Shown here in pieces: positions 6,687 to 15,394 of a DNA stretch of 33,742 nucleotides. The notes beneath the pieces are model-generated. The model saw nothing but the letters and a program-made list of their open reading frames with translations, ran no database searches and was not told the DNA's origin. This stretch comes from Sulfurimonas sp. SAG-AH-194-I05. Lineage in GTDB: Bacteria; Campylobacterota; Campylobacteria; Campylobacterales; Sulfurimonadaceae. Within the stretch, counting starts at the first letter, position 1; the number at the start of each line of letters is the position of its first letter. Location of the stretch: positions 1 through 33,742 of the forward strand of contig NZ_JAEMVA010000020.1 in the NCBI RefSeq assembly GCF_029215955.1. Direction: 5' to 3'. Position numbers and translations under genes: made by a program.

Positions 6687-8768
6687 ATGCAAACAATATT
6701 TATAAAAACACTTCTTATACTAAGCTTTTTTTCTTTAGGTTTAGTTGCTGGGGAAAACACACGTATAGAAAAGAGTAAAGAGTATAGTGGTTATGGAGCA
6801 AACAAGACTGAAGCTCTTCAAAATGCCCTTATTGAAGCCGTTAAGCAAAAAAATGGTGGCTATATTAGCTCTGTTAAAAAAGTATTCCGCTCATACTCTC
6901 AAAATTCTATTGCCACAGATGTTGGAAGTGCAAGCGTAACAAGCATGAAAGATGGAATGCGTCAAAAACTAAAAATTGCTACAAGTGGTTTTATTAGTAG
7001 TTATGACATTCTTGACATGATTAAACATCCTGATGATTATGAAGCTGTAATTCGTGTCTATACAGTCGAGTATAGAACTCCAGGTAATAGCGCACACAAA
7101 CGACGTAAAATGGTTATCGTTCCCTCGTATACTGAAAACATTGCATTTAATGTACTTGGAAAACGAAAGACTCCAAAAGACGTAAGTTATAACCTAGCAC
7201 AAGAGCTAACAAATACTCTAACACAAACACGTAAGTTTTCTGTTTTAGACAGAGCGAACCAAAGAGCGTATGCAAGTGAAAAACAACTTATATTATCTCC
7301 AAATGCACATAAAGATGAGATTTTAAAACTTGCGCAAGTTTTAGGTGCTGATTATCTTGTAGTTTCTACAATCAAAGAGTTAAAAATTACGAATACTAAA
7401 AAAATGATTCGTTCTATTGGTAGAGAAGTATCAAGTCTTAAGGCTTACGCTACAGTAAATTATCAAATTCTTACAATGGCAACAAGACAGATTAAATGGT
7501 CTAACACTATGGACTTTGAGTTTAAACCAAAGGGAAAGTCTGACCAACAAATTTTTTATAACACGCTTAGAAAAATATCTCAAGACTTAACAAATGAAAT
7601 AATTGAGAATATTTACCCTATTCGTATTTCTAAAATCTCTGGAAACGGCGATGCGATTTTGAGCCAGTCTGCAAAACTCGGAACTATGTATGATGTTTTT
7701 GACCTTGGCGAAAAACTTTTCGACCCTTACACAAAAGAGTTTTTAGGTTACGATGAAGTGTATACAGGAAGAATTGAAGTTGTTCGTTCTTTAGCTAAAG
7801 TTGCTTATGGGCGTATCATTCAAGGTGAGGTTTATAAAAATAATATTTGTAGAAAGACACTCAAAAAATCAAGAGAAAAAAGAGTAGCAATAGGAAAGAG
7901 TCGAAGTAATGCACGTGAACCACATGCCCAGATGGATGATGGCAAAAAATATATTGCTATTAAAAGTTTAAGCATTTCTAGTGGTATAGATAAGTACAAA
8001 CATAAAGTAATTAAAGATGCGAATATTGCTCTTCAAATTAAAAATGCTGTAAACAAATCAAAAAAATATAGAGTTCTTACGCGAGACAAAGAACAAGCTG
8101 CTGCCATGATGGATGAAAATGAATTTGCAAAGAGTGATATTTCTGATTCAATGGATGAAAGTTCAATGAAGTTCTCAAATGTAGACTACCAACTTCTTCC
8201 AAAAGTTACAAAGTTTAAATACTGGACAAGCTCTAAAAAAATTCCAGATATTGATGCCTATGAGAATCAAGATTATATTAAATTAGAGATGAATATTGTA
8301 GTTATCGACAGACAAGGTGAGGTTATTTTTGAGTCTACTAAGACTGAAAAATATTCACGTTCTTGGGGAAGTGAAAGTAAACTCAAAAGAAAAAGACCAA
8401 GTTACAAAGCTGTTAGTACGTTAGCTACAAAGCTTACATCAAAAGTTTTATATGACTTACTTAATAAAAAAGCAGAGATGCTTTCTGCAAAATTTATTAC
8501 TGTTGTTGAAGTTGGCAAACGTATGATTTACCTTGACTTAGGTGAAAATATGGACGTTCAAGAAGGTGATGAATACCCAGTTTATAAAGAACCTGTAGTT
8601 AAAACGATCAAAAGAACAGGTAAAACACGTCTTAGTTATGGTGAAAAAATAGCAACTATTCGTATAGATGCGATATATGACGATGGAGCAGAAGCTGTTG
8701 TAGTACGTGGAAAAATATCTAAAATTAAAGAGGGTTATGTATTAAGAGTTAAAAAAAGAAGAAAATAA
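6687..8768 (+). CDS. Exported protein with two CsgG/LpoB-like domains
   Basis: A 693-aa protein with a signal peptide (MQTIFIKTLLILSFFSLGLVAG) and no lipobox. Residues about 23-125 resemble the FlgT-N/LPP20 fold (GANKTEALQNALIEAVKQ). Residues about 135-310 read as a CsgG/LpoB/TolB-N-like domain: VIVPSYTEN, AQELTNTLTQTRKFSVLDR, LGADYLVVSTIKEL, then a beta strand run ending IKWSNTMDFEF. A second copy of similar layout spans about 410-590 (YIAIKSLSIS, KYRVLTRDKEQAA, LEMNIVVIDRQGEVIFESTK), followed by a beta-rich tail with EGDEYPVY. Known relatives are CsgG (curli secretion channel) and LpoB (PBP1b activator). The lack of a lipid anchor argues for a periplasmic assembly factor rather than a channel, but this is inference. 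Confidence 0.75.
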   Translation: MQTIFIKTLLILSFFSLGLVAGENTRIEKSKEYSGYGANKTEALQNALIEAVKQKNGGYISSVKKVFRSYSQNSIATDVGSASVTSMKDGMRQKLKIATSGFISSYDILDMIKHPDDYEAVIRVYTVEYRTPGNSAHKRRKMVIVPSYTENIAFNVLGKRKTPKDVSYNLAQELTNTLTQTRKFSVLDRANQRAYASEKQLILSPNAHKDEILKLAQVLGADYLVVSTIKELKITNTKKMIRSIGREVSSLKAYATVNYQILTMATRQIKWSNTMDFEFKPKGKSDQQIFYNTLRKISQDLTNEIIENIYPIRISKISGNGDAILSQSAKLGTMYDVFDLGEKLFDPYTKEFLGYDEVYTGRIEVVRSLAKVAYGRIIQGEVYKNNICRKTLKKSREKRVAIGKSRSNAREPHAQMDDGKKYIAIKSLSISSGIDKYKHKVIKDANIALQIKNAVNKSKKYRVLTRDKEQAAAMMDENEFAKSDISDSMDESSMKFSNVDYQLLPKVTKFKYWTSSKKIPDIDAYENQDYIKLEMNIVVIDRQGEVIFESTKTEKYSRSWGSESKLKRKRPSYKAVSTLATKLTSKVLYDLLNKKAEMLSAKFITVVEVGKRMIYLDLGENMDVQEGDEYPVYKEPVVKTIKRTGKTRLSYGEKIATIRIDAIYDDGAEAVVVRGKISKIKEGYVLRVKKRRK

Positions 8769-8784
8769 AACGTAAAAAAGAAGT

Positions 8785-8799
8785 GTCTTGATTAAAGAC
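8785..8799 (+). other. Small hairpin in the 59-nt gap between operon genes
   Basis: GTCTT and AAGAC flank a 5-nt loop. There is no T run after it, so it is not a terminator; it might mark an mRNA processing site or be chance. The rest of the gap is A/T-rich, with AAAGG as the ribosome site of the next gene. Confidence 0.25.
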
Positions 8800-8827
8800 T
8801 AATATATAAAAATATAAAGGAAAAAAA

Positions 8828-9706
8828 ATGATAAAAAAAATACTAATCAGTGCTACAGCAGCACTCGTACTAACAGGCTGTAACGCAGCACAACTACAAC
8901 AAGTTGCAAGTGGCGTAATGAGTCAAAGAACACAACAAACACAACCAGCTACTACATCTTTAGCAGCAGCAAAAACAGCAGCACAAGCAAGAAAAAAAGG
9001 CTGTGTAGCAAGAAGTGCTGGTGGTTCACCATCATTTACTCAAATGATTACACAAAAAGTTCTCGAACTTGCTATTAATGCAGCACTAGAATCTGCTGCT
9101 GGAGACAATAAAGTTCAAGTGCCTGCAAAAATTATGGATACATGCCAAGCTGATCAACGATTAGCATATCTTAAAGCATTAACCCTTAACTTTAGTCAAG
9201 ATATTGACAATGCAAATAAAGATATTTTAGCTTCAGTGGAACAAACAAAAGAGGTTCAAAAACTTCAAGCACAGATTGACCATAAGAAAAAAACTCTTGA
9301 TGAATCAGAGTATAACGATGGAGTAACACAAGATAATGAAAAAACTTTAGACCTTATCAAAGATGCAAAAATTATAGATACAGCTAAATACAGTGCTGCT
9401 ATGGGTAAACTTGCTATTGCAACACCTATAACAGGGTATATGATTGTTGGTTGGGACAAAGAAATTTTAGAGTTTGCAAAAGACAACATGGTATGGGGAC
9501 TTAAAAATATAAGCGTTCTTAAAGATGTCGGTTCACAACTTAAAACTACAATCACTGTTCTTCCTACTTTAGCTTCACTTACTACGAGTCCTCTTTACAA
9601 CGGTAGAGTTGATGAGTCTATAGCAAAAGAAGCAGCAGAAGCTGAGATAAAAGACGACAAAGAAGTAGCCGCAAAAGCTGAAGCTGAAAATGGTTTTGGC
9701 GACTAG
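8828..9706 (+). CDS. Lipoprotein of unknown function
   Basis: A 292-aa lipoprotein with lipobox LTGC (Cys18). The mature start is Gln/Ala/Thr-rich (residues about 20-57), then KKGCVA and a helical region with a further CQAD cysteine, so a disulphide is possible. Residues about 115-170 are a charged coiled coil. A hydrophobic, Gly-rich stretch (ATPITGYMIVGWD) follows, and the C terminus is very rich in Glu, Ala, Lys and Asp. I do not recognise the family. It sits between the double CsgG-like gene and another unknown exported protein, 13 nt from the latter, so it is probably part of the same complex. Confidence 0.7.
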   Translation: MIKKILISATAALVLTGCNAAQLQQVASGVMSQRTQQTQPATTSLAAAKTAAQARKKGCVARSAGGSPSFTQMITQKVLELAINAALESAAGDNKVQVPAKIMDTCQADQRLAYLKALTLNFSQDIDNANKDILASVEQTKEVQKLQAQIDHKKKTLDESEYNDGVTQDNEKTLDLIKDAKIIDTAKYSAAMGKLAIATPITGYMIVGWDKEILEFAKDNMVWGLKNISVLKDVGSQLKTTITVLPTLASLTTSPLYNGRVDESIAKEAAEAEIKDDKEVAAKAEAENGFGD

Positions 9707-9719
9707 GTAAAGGGTGTAC

Positions 9720-11078
9720 ATGTTTGGAAAATATTTACTTTTAAAAGTTGTCTCTGTCCTTGTTTTAAGTACGAACCTTGTAGCAAATAGTGACGCTATG
9801 CCTACTGTATTTATAGGTACATATAGTGCTCAAAATCAAGATACAATTCAAAACTTAATCCTTCCAAACACTCCCTCGGGAGTTGATGATGGAAACTGGA
9901 ATTTAACACACTTAACCCAAGAGTTATTAAGAAATGATTTCAAAAATAAGCTTGGTGAAAATAAATTTAATTTAGTGCTAATGAAAGAGTTTAGCGATAA
10001 TTTAAAAGATATTGTTGGTAATAAAGATATTTCAGATAAAAAGATTGGTTTTTTAAATGTAGATACCTTTCAAAATATTGACCACCTTAGTAGTGGAGAA
10101 GAACTTATTATCGTAACACTGAGTCTCATTTTTGCGCAAATTGGTGAAGAAGCAAATAGAGAAAGCGAAAATAACAACTTTGAAGTTCGTTATACAAATG
10201 GAATAACAGTAAATGGCGTTTTAGAAATTGAACCAAATGATACAAATAGGGATGCTAAAATACAAGCAGCCTATAAAAAGTTCTATAAACAAGCCCTCGG
10301 TGACTTACTCGACCTCATAGCACAAGACACAAAAGCAAAACAAGTAACAAGTTTTAGTAGCGATGATATGTTTTTTACCATCGGAAATATTAACCTTGGA
10401 AAACGCGCAAAAGAGTTAGCATTTGATGTGTATGGTGATGAAGAACTTGCTAAAAAGCAAATTATGATGATTCTTCAAGAAAACCTCATTAAAGAGATTC
10501 GTCAAGACAAAAGTTTAGACGACATAGTTTTACTCTACCCTGATAAACTCAATGAAATCATTGTAAACAACTGGGGTGCCTACCTTAAGAGAATGAATGA
10601 AGTTTCATTTGATGGTGCAAAAAACAACGATGCAAGTGTCCTTGTTCGTAAAATCAAACCAAGCTGTGTAGAGAAAGAAAATTCATCACGTAATATTTAC
10701 CTTGATGGATACACTCTCGAAGTATACGTAAGTGACCTTTACGATAAGTTTATTGAAGAAGGCGATGTAGATAGTGTACATGTGATTAAGGTCAGTATGA
10801 TTGGGCGTATAGTGATTTCAGTTACTAAAAAGAAAAAAATCGATGCTATGAGTGTTCCCTTTGCAGTAATTAAAAAGAAAAAAACTGTTGTTGCCCAAGC
10901 AAGTGATGGCTATACTTTAGAAAACAGTCTTTCAAGTATTCGAAAAAATAAAACTGCAAAAACCATTCGAAAAGTAGTTTCAAAATTATCGCCTAAGCTT
11001 GTATCGCTTATAAAAGACATAGTAAAAGAAAGAAAAAATGCTCTTATTTTTGAGTATAAAGATTTTTGTGAGGAGTAA
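9720..11078 (+). CDS. Exported protein of unknown function
   Basis: A 452-aa protein. I chose the ATG at 9720, since AAAGGG (9709-9714) is ideally spaced; a GTG at 9714 would overlap that site. Signal peptide MFGKYLLLKVVSVLVLSTNLVANS. The early mature part (PTVFIGTYSAQN, then ELLRNDFKNKLGENKFNLVL) is faintly like the nucleotide-binding-like start of CsgG/LpoB proteins, but I cannot assign it. The middle is acidic and helical; the end has Lys-rich patches (KKKKID, KKKKTVV). Two cysteines (PSCVEK and the terminal FCEE) may pair. It ends 3 nt before the next gene, so coupling is very likely. Confidence 0.7.
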   Translation: MFGKYLLLKVVSVLVLSTNLVANSDAMPTVFIGTYSAQNQDTIQNLILPNTPSGVDDGNWNLTHLTQELLRNDFKNKLGENKFNLVLMKEFSDNLKDIVGNKDISDKKIGFLNVDTFQNIDHLSSGEELIIVTLSLIFAQIGEEANRESENNNFEVRYTNGITVNGVLEIEPNDTNRDAKIQAAYKKFYKQALGDLLDLIAQDTKAKQVTSFSSDDMFFTIGNINLGKRAKELAFDVYGDEELAKKQIMMILQENLIKEIRQDKSLDDIVLLYPDKLNEIIVNNWGAYLKRMNEVSFDGAKNNDASVLVRKIKPSCVEKENSSRNIYLDGYTLEVYVSDLYDKFIEEGDVDSVHVIKVSMIGRIVISVTKKKKIDAMSVPFAVIKKKKTVVAQASDGYTLENSLSSIRKNKTAKTIRKVVSKLSPKLVSLIKDIVKERKNALIFEYKDFCEE

Positions 11079-11081
11079 GAA

Positions 11082-12305
11082 ATGTTAAAAAAAGTACTAT
11101 TAGTTTTAATTACGCTAGCTGTAATTTTAGATGCCAAAAATATGGTTCGTATGAAAAAGGTTGAAACAGCACCAACAAAACAAGAGGCAACCGAGTTAGC
11201 CTTTTGGTATATGTTTGAAGATGCCTTGGGAAAAGTTCTCTCAAGTAGTAGTTATGATTCAAACACTGCTGATTCTTTTAAATCAGACATGGAAAAGGAC
11301 TTTTTAGAGTTTAGAAAAACACACTTTAGAAGTACAAAAGTAAAATGTAACGACCTTAAAGAAGATGGTTTTGAATGTAGAGTTATAGCAAGTATTGACC
11401 TCGATAGACTTAAATCAAAGGTTGCTAAAAAAAATAATTCCTCAACAACTATGGGAAAAAATGCTTTAGAAGACACAATTATTGTATTAATTGATGACGT
11501 AGACTCTGACATAAGTAAAGATTTTACAAAATATGTACATGCTATTTCTCTTGAGTCTGGAACTGATTTACGTGTGGAGAAAAAAGGTACGCAGGTTGGA
11601 GTCAAGGGTAACAAATGTGAAAGCATTAAAAAACAACAAAAAAAGTACAAAAGAAAAGGAAGTTCTTACCAAAGCGTTCTTGATAGCATAAATATAAAGC
11701 TTAAACAATGTGAAGAAAACTCAGATGTTAAATACCTTTTTAAATTGACAAAACTAAAATTTGCACTCGATGCAGAGAAAGATAGATACGGTAGCTACAC
11801 AGGTTCTTTAACCTATGCGCTTAGTATGGTTAATGTTCAAACAGGAAGAGAAGCGAATGCTATTCGTCCAAAAACAGTAGAAAGTTTTCACTCAAATATC
11901 GACAGCCTCAAAGCAAAACTTTATGAAAAAGCAGCAAGTTTAGCAAATGCAGAAATGACAAGTAACATGCTTAAAAACACTGCAAAAAAACAGCGTAAAA
12001 AGAAAAAAAGAAAAGTACAACATTTTGAGTATATGTACACAATCACGGTTATGGGAATAACAAATGATGCTGATGATAGACATAAAAGAAAAATTATAAA
12101 AGAGAGTATTAAAGCACTTGGCTCAAAAGCTAAAAAGAATACAAAAGAGTCTTCAGATTTTGAACAAGTATATAACTTCGGCTCAAATGAAGAGCTAGAT
12201 ATGGAAGAGTTTGGAGATGAGCTTTACGATATGGCTGATTCTTTAGGTTTTAGAATCAAGTTTACAGACAAGGGCGATGACATTGTTGTTGTTCAGTTTC
12301 AATAA
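11082..12305 (+). CDS. Exported protein of unknown function, LPP20/FlgT-like start
   Basis: A 407-aa protein with a signal peptide (MLKKVLLVLITLAVILDA) and a strong AGGAG site lying across the preceding stop. Residues about 20-110 have the pattern seen in other proteins of this locus (PTKQEATELAFWYMFEDALGKVL, then a beta hairpin ECRVIASIDLD). Residues about 125-290 hold DTIIVLIDDVDSD and a Cys pair spaced along KCESIKKQQ and LKQCEEN. A basic linker (KKQRKKKKRK, about 303-312) leads to a C-terminal alpha/beta domain ending DDIVVVQFQ. I do not recognise the family. The strong basic linker is odd for a periplasmic protein. Confidence 0.68.
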   Translation: MLKKVLLVLITLAVILDAKNMVRMKKVETAPTKQEATELAFWYMFEDALGKVLSSSSYDSNTADSFKSDMEKDFLEFRKTHFRSTKVKCNDLKEDGFECRVIASIDLDRLKSKVAKKNNSSTTMGKNALEDTIIVLIDDVDSDISKDFTKYVHAISLESGTDLRVEKKGTQVGVKGNKCESIKKQQKKYKRKGSSYQSVLDSINIKLKQCEENSDVKYLFKLTKLKFALDAEKDRYGSYTGSLTYALSMVNVQTGREANAIRPKTVESFHSNIDSLKAKLYEKAASLANAEMTSNMLKNTAKKQRKKKKRKVQHFEYMYTITVMGITNDADDRHKRKIIKESIKALGSKAKKNTKESSDFEQVYNFGSNEELDMEEFGDELYDMADSLGFRIKFTDKGDDIVVVQFQ

Positions 12306-12317
12306 AAGGAAAAATAA

Positions 12318-12749
12318 ATGCGTAAAAATATAATAAATGCCTCTTTGGCACTAGCGAGTGTACTTTTTTTAAGTGCATGTGGTGGAAGTAACTCTACTGG
12401 GGTAGCGAAGGTTAATGAAGTGGATTATCCACAAGGAATCAGTGTATCGATTTATGATGGGAAGATTAGAGAAGGTGTTGCCATTTCAAATGCCCGTATA
12501 TCATTTGGAAAAAATAAACGCCAAGCACAATTTGTTATAAACAATACCTCAGACGACATCTATAATCTTCTCGTAAATTCACAATGGACAGATAAAAGGG
12601 GTATGGTTGTTTCAGCGTATCCTAGACCACAAAGACTTACCTTGCAACCAAAAAGTGGTAAGCGTATGCGAATTGATGCTCCAAACTTTAAGGCACAAGA
12701 CATAGCCATTCATGTAGAATGCGCAAATAACTGTGTTGTTGAGAAATAA
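12318..12749 (+). CDS. Small lipoprotein, possibly YcfL-like fold
   Basis: A 143-aa lipoprotein with lipobox LSAC (Cys21) followed by GGSNS. The body is beta-rich, with INNTSDDIYNLLVNSQWTDKRG and a run of paired prolines and basic residues, close to the Ig-like layout of YcfL (DUF1425): strand, polar turn, W/Y-x-D-x-x-G, and a final strand. Two C-terminal cysteines (ECANNC) may form a disulphide. The next gene is a clearer YcfL-like protein of nearly the same size, so the two may be diverged paralogues working as a pair. The YcfL link for this one is tentative. Confidence 0.62.
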   Translation: MRKNIINASLALASVLFLSACGGSNSTGVAKVNEVDYPQGISVSIYDGKIREGVAISNARISFGKNKRQAQFVINNTSDDIYNLLVNSQWTDKRGMVVSAYPRPQRLTLQPKSGKRMRIDAPNFKAQDIAIHVECANNCVVEK

Positions 12750-12772
12750 CAATTTTTAAATAAAGGTCACCT

Positions 12773-13177
12773 ATGTATAAAAAAATACTATTTACACTTT
12801 TTTTACTTTTTTCAATACAGCAACTCCACGCTGATTTATTTGGAGATGGCACAAATAGCAATACGCTCACAAGTCCAAAAGATGAAGTGACTATAAACGA
12901 CTTACCACTTTCATATATGGTAAAAATCGTAGGTTCTACAAGTAGATTTGTGTATGACTTACTTGATGCAAGAGTAACAATTCAAAGCGATAGCGACACA
13001 CAACATACTTTAGAATACCGATTTATTTGGTTTGATGAAGAAGGTTTTGAGATGGGAAAACATTTATCAAAATGGAAACATGTGACTATCGATGCCAAAG
13101 ACACTGTTGTTGTAAAAGAATTAGCACTTACTTCTAAGGTTGATTCTTTTAAGTTTTACCTCAGAGATAGAGAGTAA
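12773..13177 (+). CDS. YcfL-like (DUF1425) exported protein
   Basis: A 134-aa protein with a signal peptide (MYKKILFTLFLLFSIQQLHA). The core LEYRFIWFDEEGFEMGKHLSKWK followed by VTIDAKDTVVV and FKFYLRD lines up well with YcfL (YRFYWYDARGLEM, then VTIPAHS and a closing LYL). Known YcfL proteins are lipoproteins encoded beside lpoB in enterobacteria; this one lacks a lipobox, and the lipobox is instead on the preceding gene. LpoB activates the peptidoglycan synthase PBP1b; YcfL itself is not well understood. With CsgG/LpoB-like proteins in the same operon the association is conserved, which suggests a periplasmic partner role. Confidence 0.75.
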   Translation: MYKKILFTLFLLFSIQQLHADLFGDGTNSNTLTSPKDEVTINDLPLSYMVKIVGSTSRFVYDLLDARVTIQSDSDTQHTLEYRFIWFDEEGFEMGKHLSKWKHVTIDAKDTVVVKELALTSKVDSFKFYLRDRE

Positions 13178-13180
13178 ACG

Positions 13181-13927
13181 ATGCCTCAAAGAGATGCAGT
13201 AAAAAAATATAGTACCTACTTTCTCATAAGTAGTGTTCTTTTTACATCGCTCTCTTTGGCAACTCCTATACCTTCGAGTTTTTCAAAAAAAAGTGTTATC
13301 ATACATACGATACTTCCAAAGTATCAAAAAATCATCACCTCTATGGATGATAATAACCTAAGTACTTTTCAAAGTTTACTTTCACATACAAATGTAAATA
13401 TATATAATAGACACTCCCCTACGCTTCTTTATAAGGCTGTAAGTGAAAATAAAATACAATTTGTAGAGTTTTTAATTTCTCAAAAAGTAAATCTAAATAC
13501 AAAGTCAAGCAGATACAACGAAACAGCGCTTCATGGTGCTATTCGACATAATCATATCAATTTGGCTTTTTATTTGATTCGCAGAATGACAGATATGAAT
13601 CTAAAAAACTCTTACGGTGACACAGTACTTCATGTTGCAACAAAAAAAGCGATGAATTCTATGATAAAACTCATAATCGCTAAAAATGCAAATAAACGAC
13701 TCAAAAACAATGCTGGACTCACAGCATTTGACATCGCAAAAAATCGACTAGAGATTGATAAAAGTACTCTTGCTCAACTCGAAGTTAGGAAAAAAGTAAA
13801 TCGTTTAGGAAGTATAAAAAAAAGCAGTACTTTTATAAATGGAAGAAGAACACACGAAGTAAGAGCCTTAGACACATATAAAACGAATAAGGTAAAATCG
13901 CATAATGGAATCTATATTGGGAACTAA
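13181..13927 (+). CDS. Exported ankyrin-repeat protein
   Basis: A 248-aa protein. A basic start (residues 1-9) and a hydrophobic stretch (YFLISSVLFTSLSLA) look like a signal peptide or anchor. About four ankyrin repeats cover residues 60-185, for example SPTLLYKAVSENKIQFVEFLISQ, ETALHGAIRHNHINLAFYLI and DTVLHVATKKAMNSMIKLII (each repeat is longer than quoted). The tail is basic and unstructured. Ankyrin repeats mediate protein contacts; a periplasmic location is less common but known in bacteria. It starts 3 nt after the YcfL-like gene with a GAGAG site. A scaffold role in the complex is inferred. Confidence 0.75.
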   Translation: MPQRDAVKKYSTYFLISSVLFTSLSLATPIPSSFSKKSVIIHTILPKYQKIITSMDDNNLSTFQSLLSHTNVNIYNRHSPTLLYKAVSENKIQFVEFLISQKVNLNTKSSRYNETALHGAIRHNHINLAFYLIRRMTDMNLKNSYGDTVLHVATKKAMNSMIKLIIAKNANKRLKNNAGLTAFDIAKNRLEIDKSTLAQLEVRKKVNRLGSIKKSSTFINGRRTHEVRALDTYKTNKVKSHNGIYIGN

Positions 13928-13942
13928 AAACGGAGTCTTTCC

Positions 13943-14335
13943 ATGCTTATAAAAATCATTGTTCTTGCTAGTCTATGTATCTCTTTGATGCATGCAGGAA
14001 ATTCGTTTAACAAAGTTATGGCAAAAAATAGAGCCAGCAAGAAGATAGGTCAAGCAAACTATAAAGTTATAAACGGAAACAAACAATATAATAAAGTCCA
14101 AAGATATAATAAAAATATAGGACTCGATGTTACAAATAAACAAGTTGGACGTGTTTATAACTATGTTGAAATAAAAAATGTTAAACTCAAAAAGAAACGA
14201 ACAAGCAAGGCATATGGTCTTGCAAAAATCAAGAAAAAAAAAGTGAAAAAAAAGCTTTATGGAGTTAAAATTAATAAAAACTTCAAAGGTACAGTGAGTA
14301 ATACTGTTATCATAAAAAACAGTAGATTAAATTAA
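13943..14335 (+). CDS. Small, very basic exported protein with a repeat-like end
   Basis: A 130-aa protein with a signal peptide (MLIKIIVLASLCISLMHAG). The mature chain is extremely rich in Lys, Asn, Val and Tyr, with almost no acidic residues. Short strand-like units recur (VEIKNVKL, VKINKN, VIIKNSRLN). The last of these matches the core unit of the repeat proteins at 16657 and 17297 (for example VTIKNSNLG). It could be a diverged subunit, or a basic partner for the acidic proteins of the operon. No named family is recognised. Confidence 0.65.
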   Translation: MLIKIIVLASLCISLMHAGNSFNKVMAKNRASKKIGQANYKVINGNKQYNKVQRYNKNIGLDVTNKQVGRVYNYVEIKNVKLKKKRTSKAYGLAKIKKKKVKKKLYGVKINKNFKGTVSNTVIIKNSRLN

Positions 14336-14350
14336 AAGGAAAAAAGAAGA

Positions 14351-15385
14351 ATGATAAAATCTTTAGTAAGCATCACACTCGCTAGTTCAATAGCTCTTAT
14401 AACATCCTCATGTGGCACACAAATGGCACATACTATTCAACCAAAGATAGAACTAGCTGAGGCTAGTGAAATTACTGTCAATATCAACAAGTATACAGAT
14501 GGACTTGATACTCTTAATGAATTACTTGATTTGTATGGTGCGCCAAGTATTAATATAGCCGCCTATCCCGTCCAAAATAGAACAGCAGATGGGTCACCAT
14601 TACCTACGGACATTACAATCATGGTCAATAGTGCATTAAATGAAATAGGTCATAAAGTAACTGCTTTTTCAGCTCCAGAACATTTACAAGGGCATGCTAA
14701 TGCTTATATTATAGAAGGTGCGATTACTGAGTATGATGTACTGCAAAGGGGTAACCGAGGTGTTAGTTTAGCTCTACATGTGGGAAAAGGGAAAGGAGAG
14801 AGTGATGGTAACTCTGAAGCATCTGATGATGATCAAACAGCAAAGCTTACAATAGACTTTAATATAATCGATGCGAGTACAGGTGCTTACGTTTCTAAAG
14901 TCCACACATCAAACAGTATTAAAATCATGAAAAAATCAGAATCTGCTGATTATGGATTTTCAATTCTTGGTAGTGGCTTCGGAATCAATGCTTCGACTTC
15001 AAAAGAACAAGGAAAACATGCAGCAATTCGTTTGCTCGTTGATTTGAGTATGATAGAGCTTATTGCAAAACTTCAAAAACAACCTTACTGGATTTGCGTT
15101 CCTGGTGCAAAGAAGGACAGAAGACTTGAACGTGATATTAAACGAAACTTTACCAAACTAGAAGAAGGTGCTAGAAATGACTTAATCATTAAATTTTTGG
15201 GACTCATTAGAGAAGAAGCAACCTTAGATTCTATTATATCGTATAAAAAAGAGCATGGAATCATGCCAGTAAATAGTGAAATTAATGCAGATCTTTATAT
15301 GAATATGCTTGAGAATGCGCAAGATATTCAAGAACAAAAGACATCTTCATCAAGAGTAAAAAATACACACAACAATCTACTCTAA
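14351..15385 (+). CDS. CsgG-family outer-membrane lipoprotein
   Basis: A 344-aa protein with a signal ending ALITSSC (Cys21); the -3 residue of the lipobox is Thr, slightly unusual. Residues about 66-245 follow CsgG: INIAAYPVQNRT, IMVNSALNEIG, AYIIEGAITEYD, then a Gly-rich section, and LTIDFNIIDASTGAYVSKVHTS, close to E. coli CsgG around VNLRVVNVSTGEILSSV. LIAKLQKQPYW closes the domain as in CsgG. About 95 extra C-terminal residues are unlike E. coli CsgG, and the N-terminal part is shorter. CsgG forms a nonameric secretion channel for curli subunits. Here it precedes the repeat-protein genes, so a channel for those is the natural hypothesis. Confidence 0.8.
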   Translation: MIKSLVSITLASSIALITSSCGTQMAHTIQPKIELAEASEITVNINKYTDGLDTLNELLDLYGAPSINIAAYPVQNRTADGSPLPTDITIMVNSALNEIGHKVTAFSAPEHLQGHANAYIIEGAITEYDVLQRGNRGVSLALHVGKGKGESDGNSEASDDDQTAKLTIDFNIIDASTGAYVSKVHTSNSIKIMKKSESADYGFSILGSGFGINASTSKEQGKHAAIRLLVDLSMIELIAKLQKQPYWICVPGAKKDRRLERDIKRNFTKLEEGARNDLIIKFLGLIREEATLDSIISYKKEHGIMPVNSEINADLYMNMLENAQDIQEQKTSSSRVKNTHNNLL

Positions 15386-15394
15386 AGGATACAG

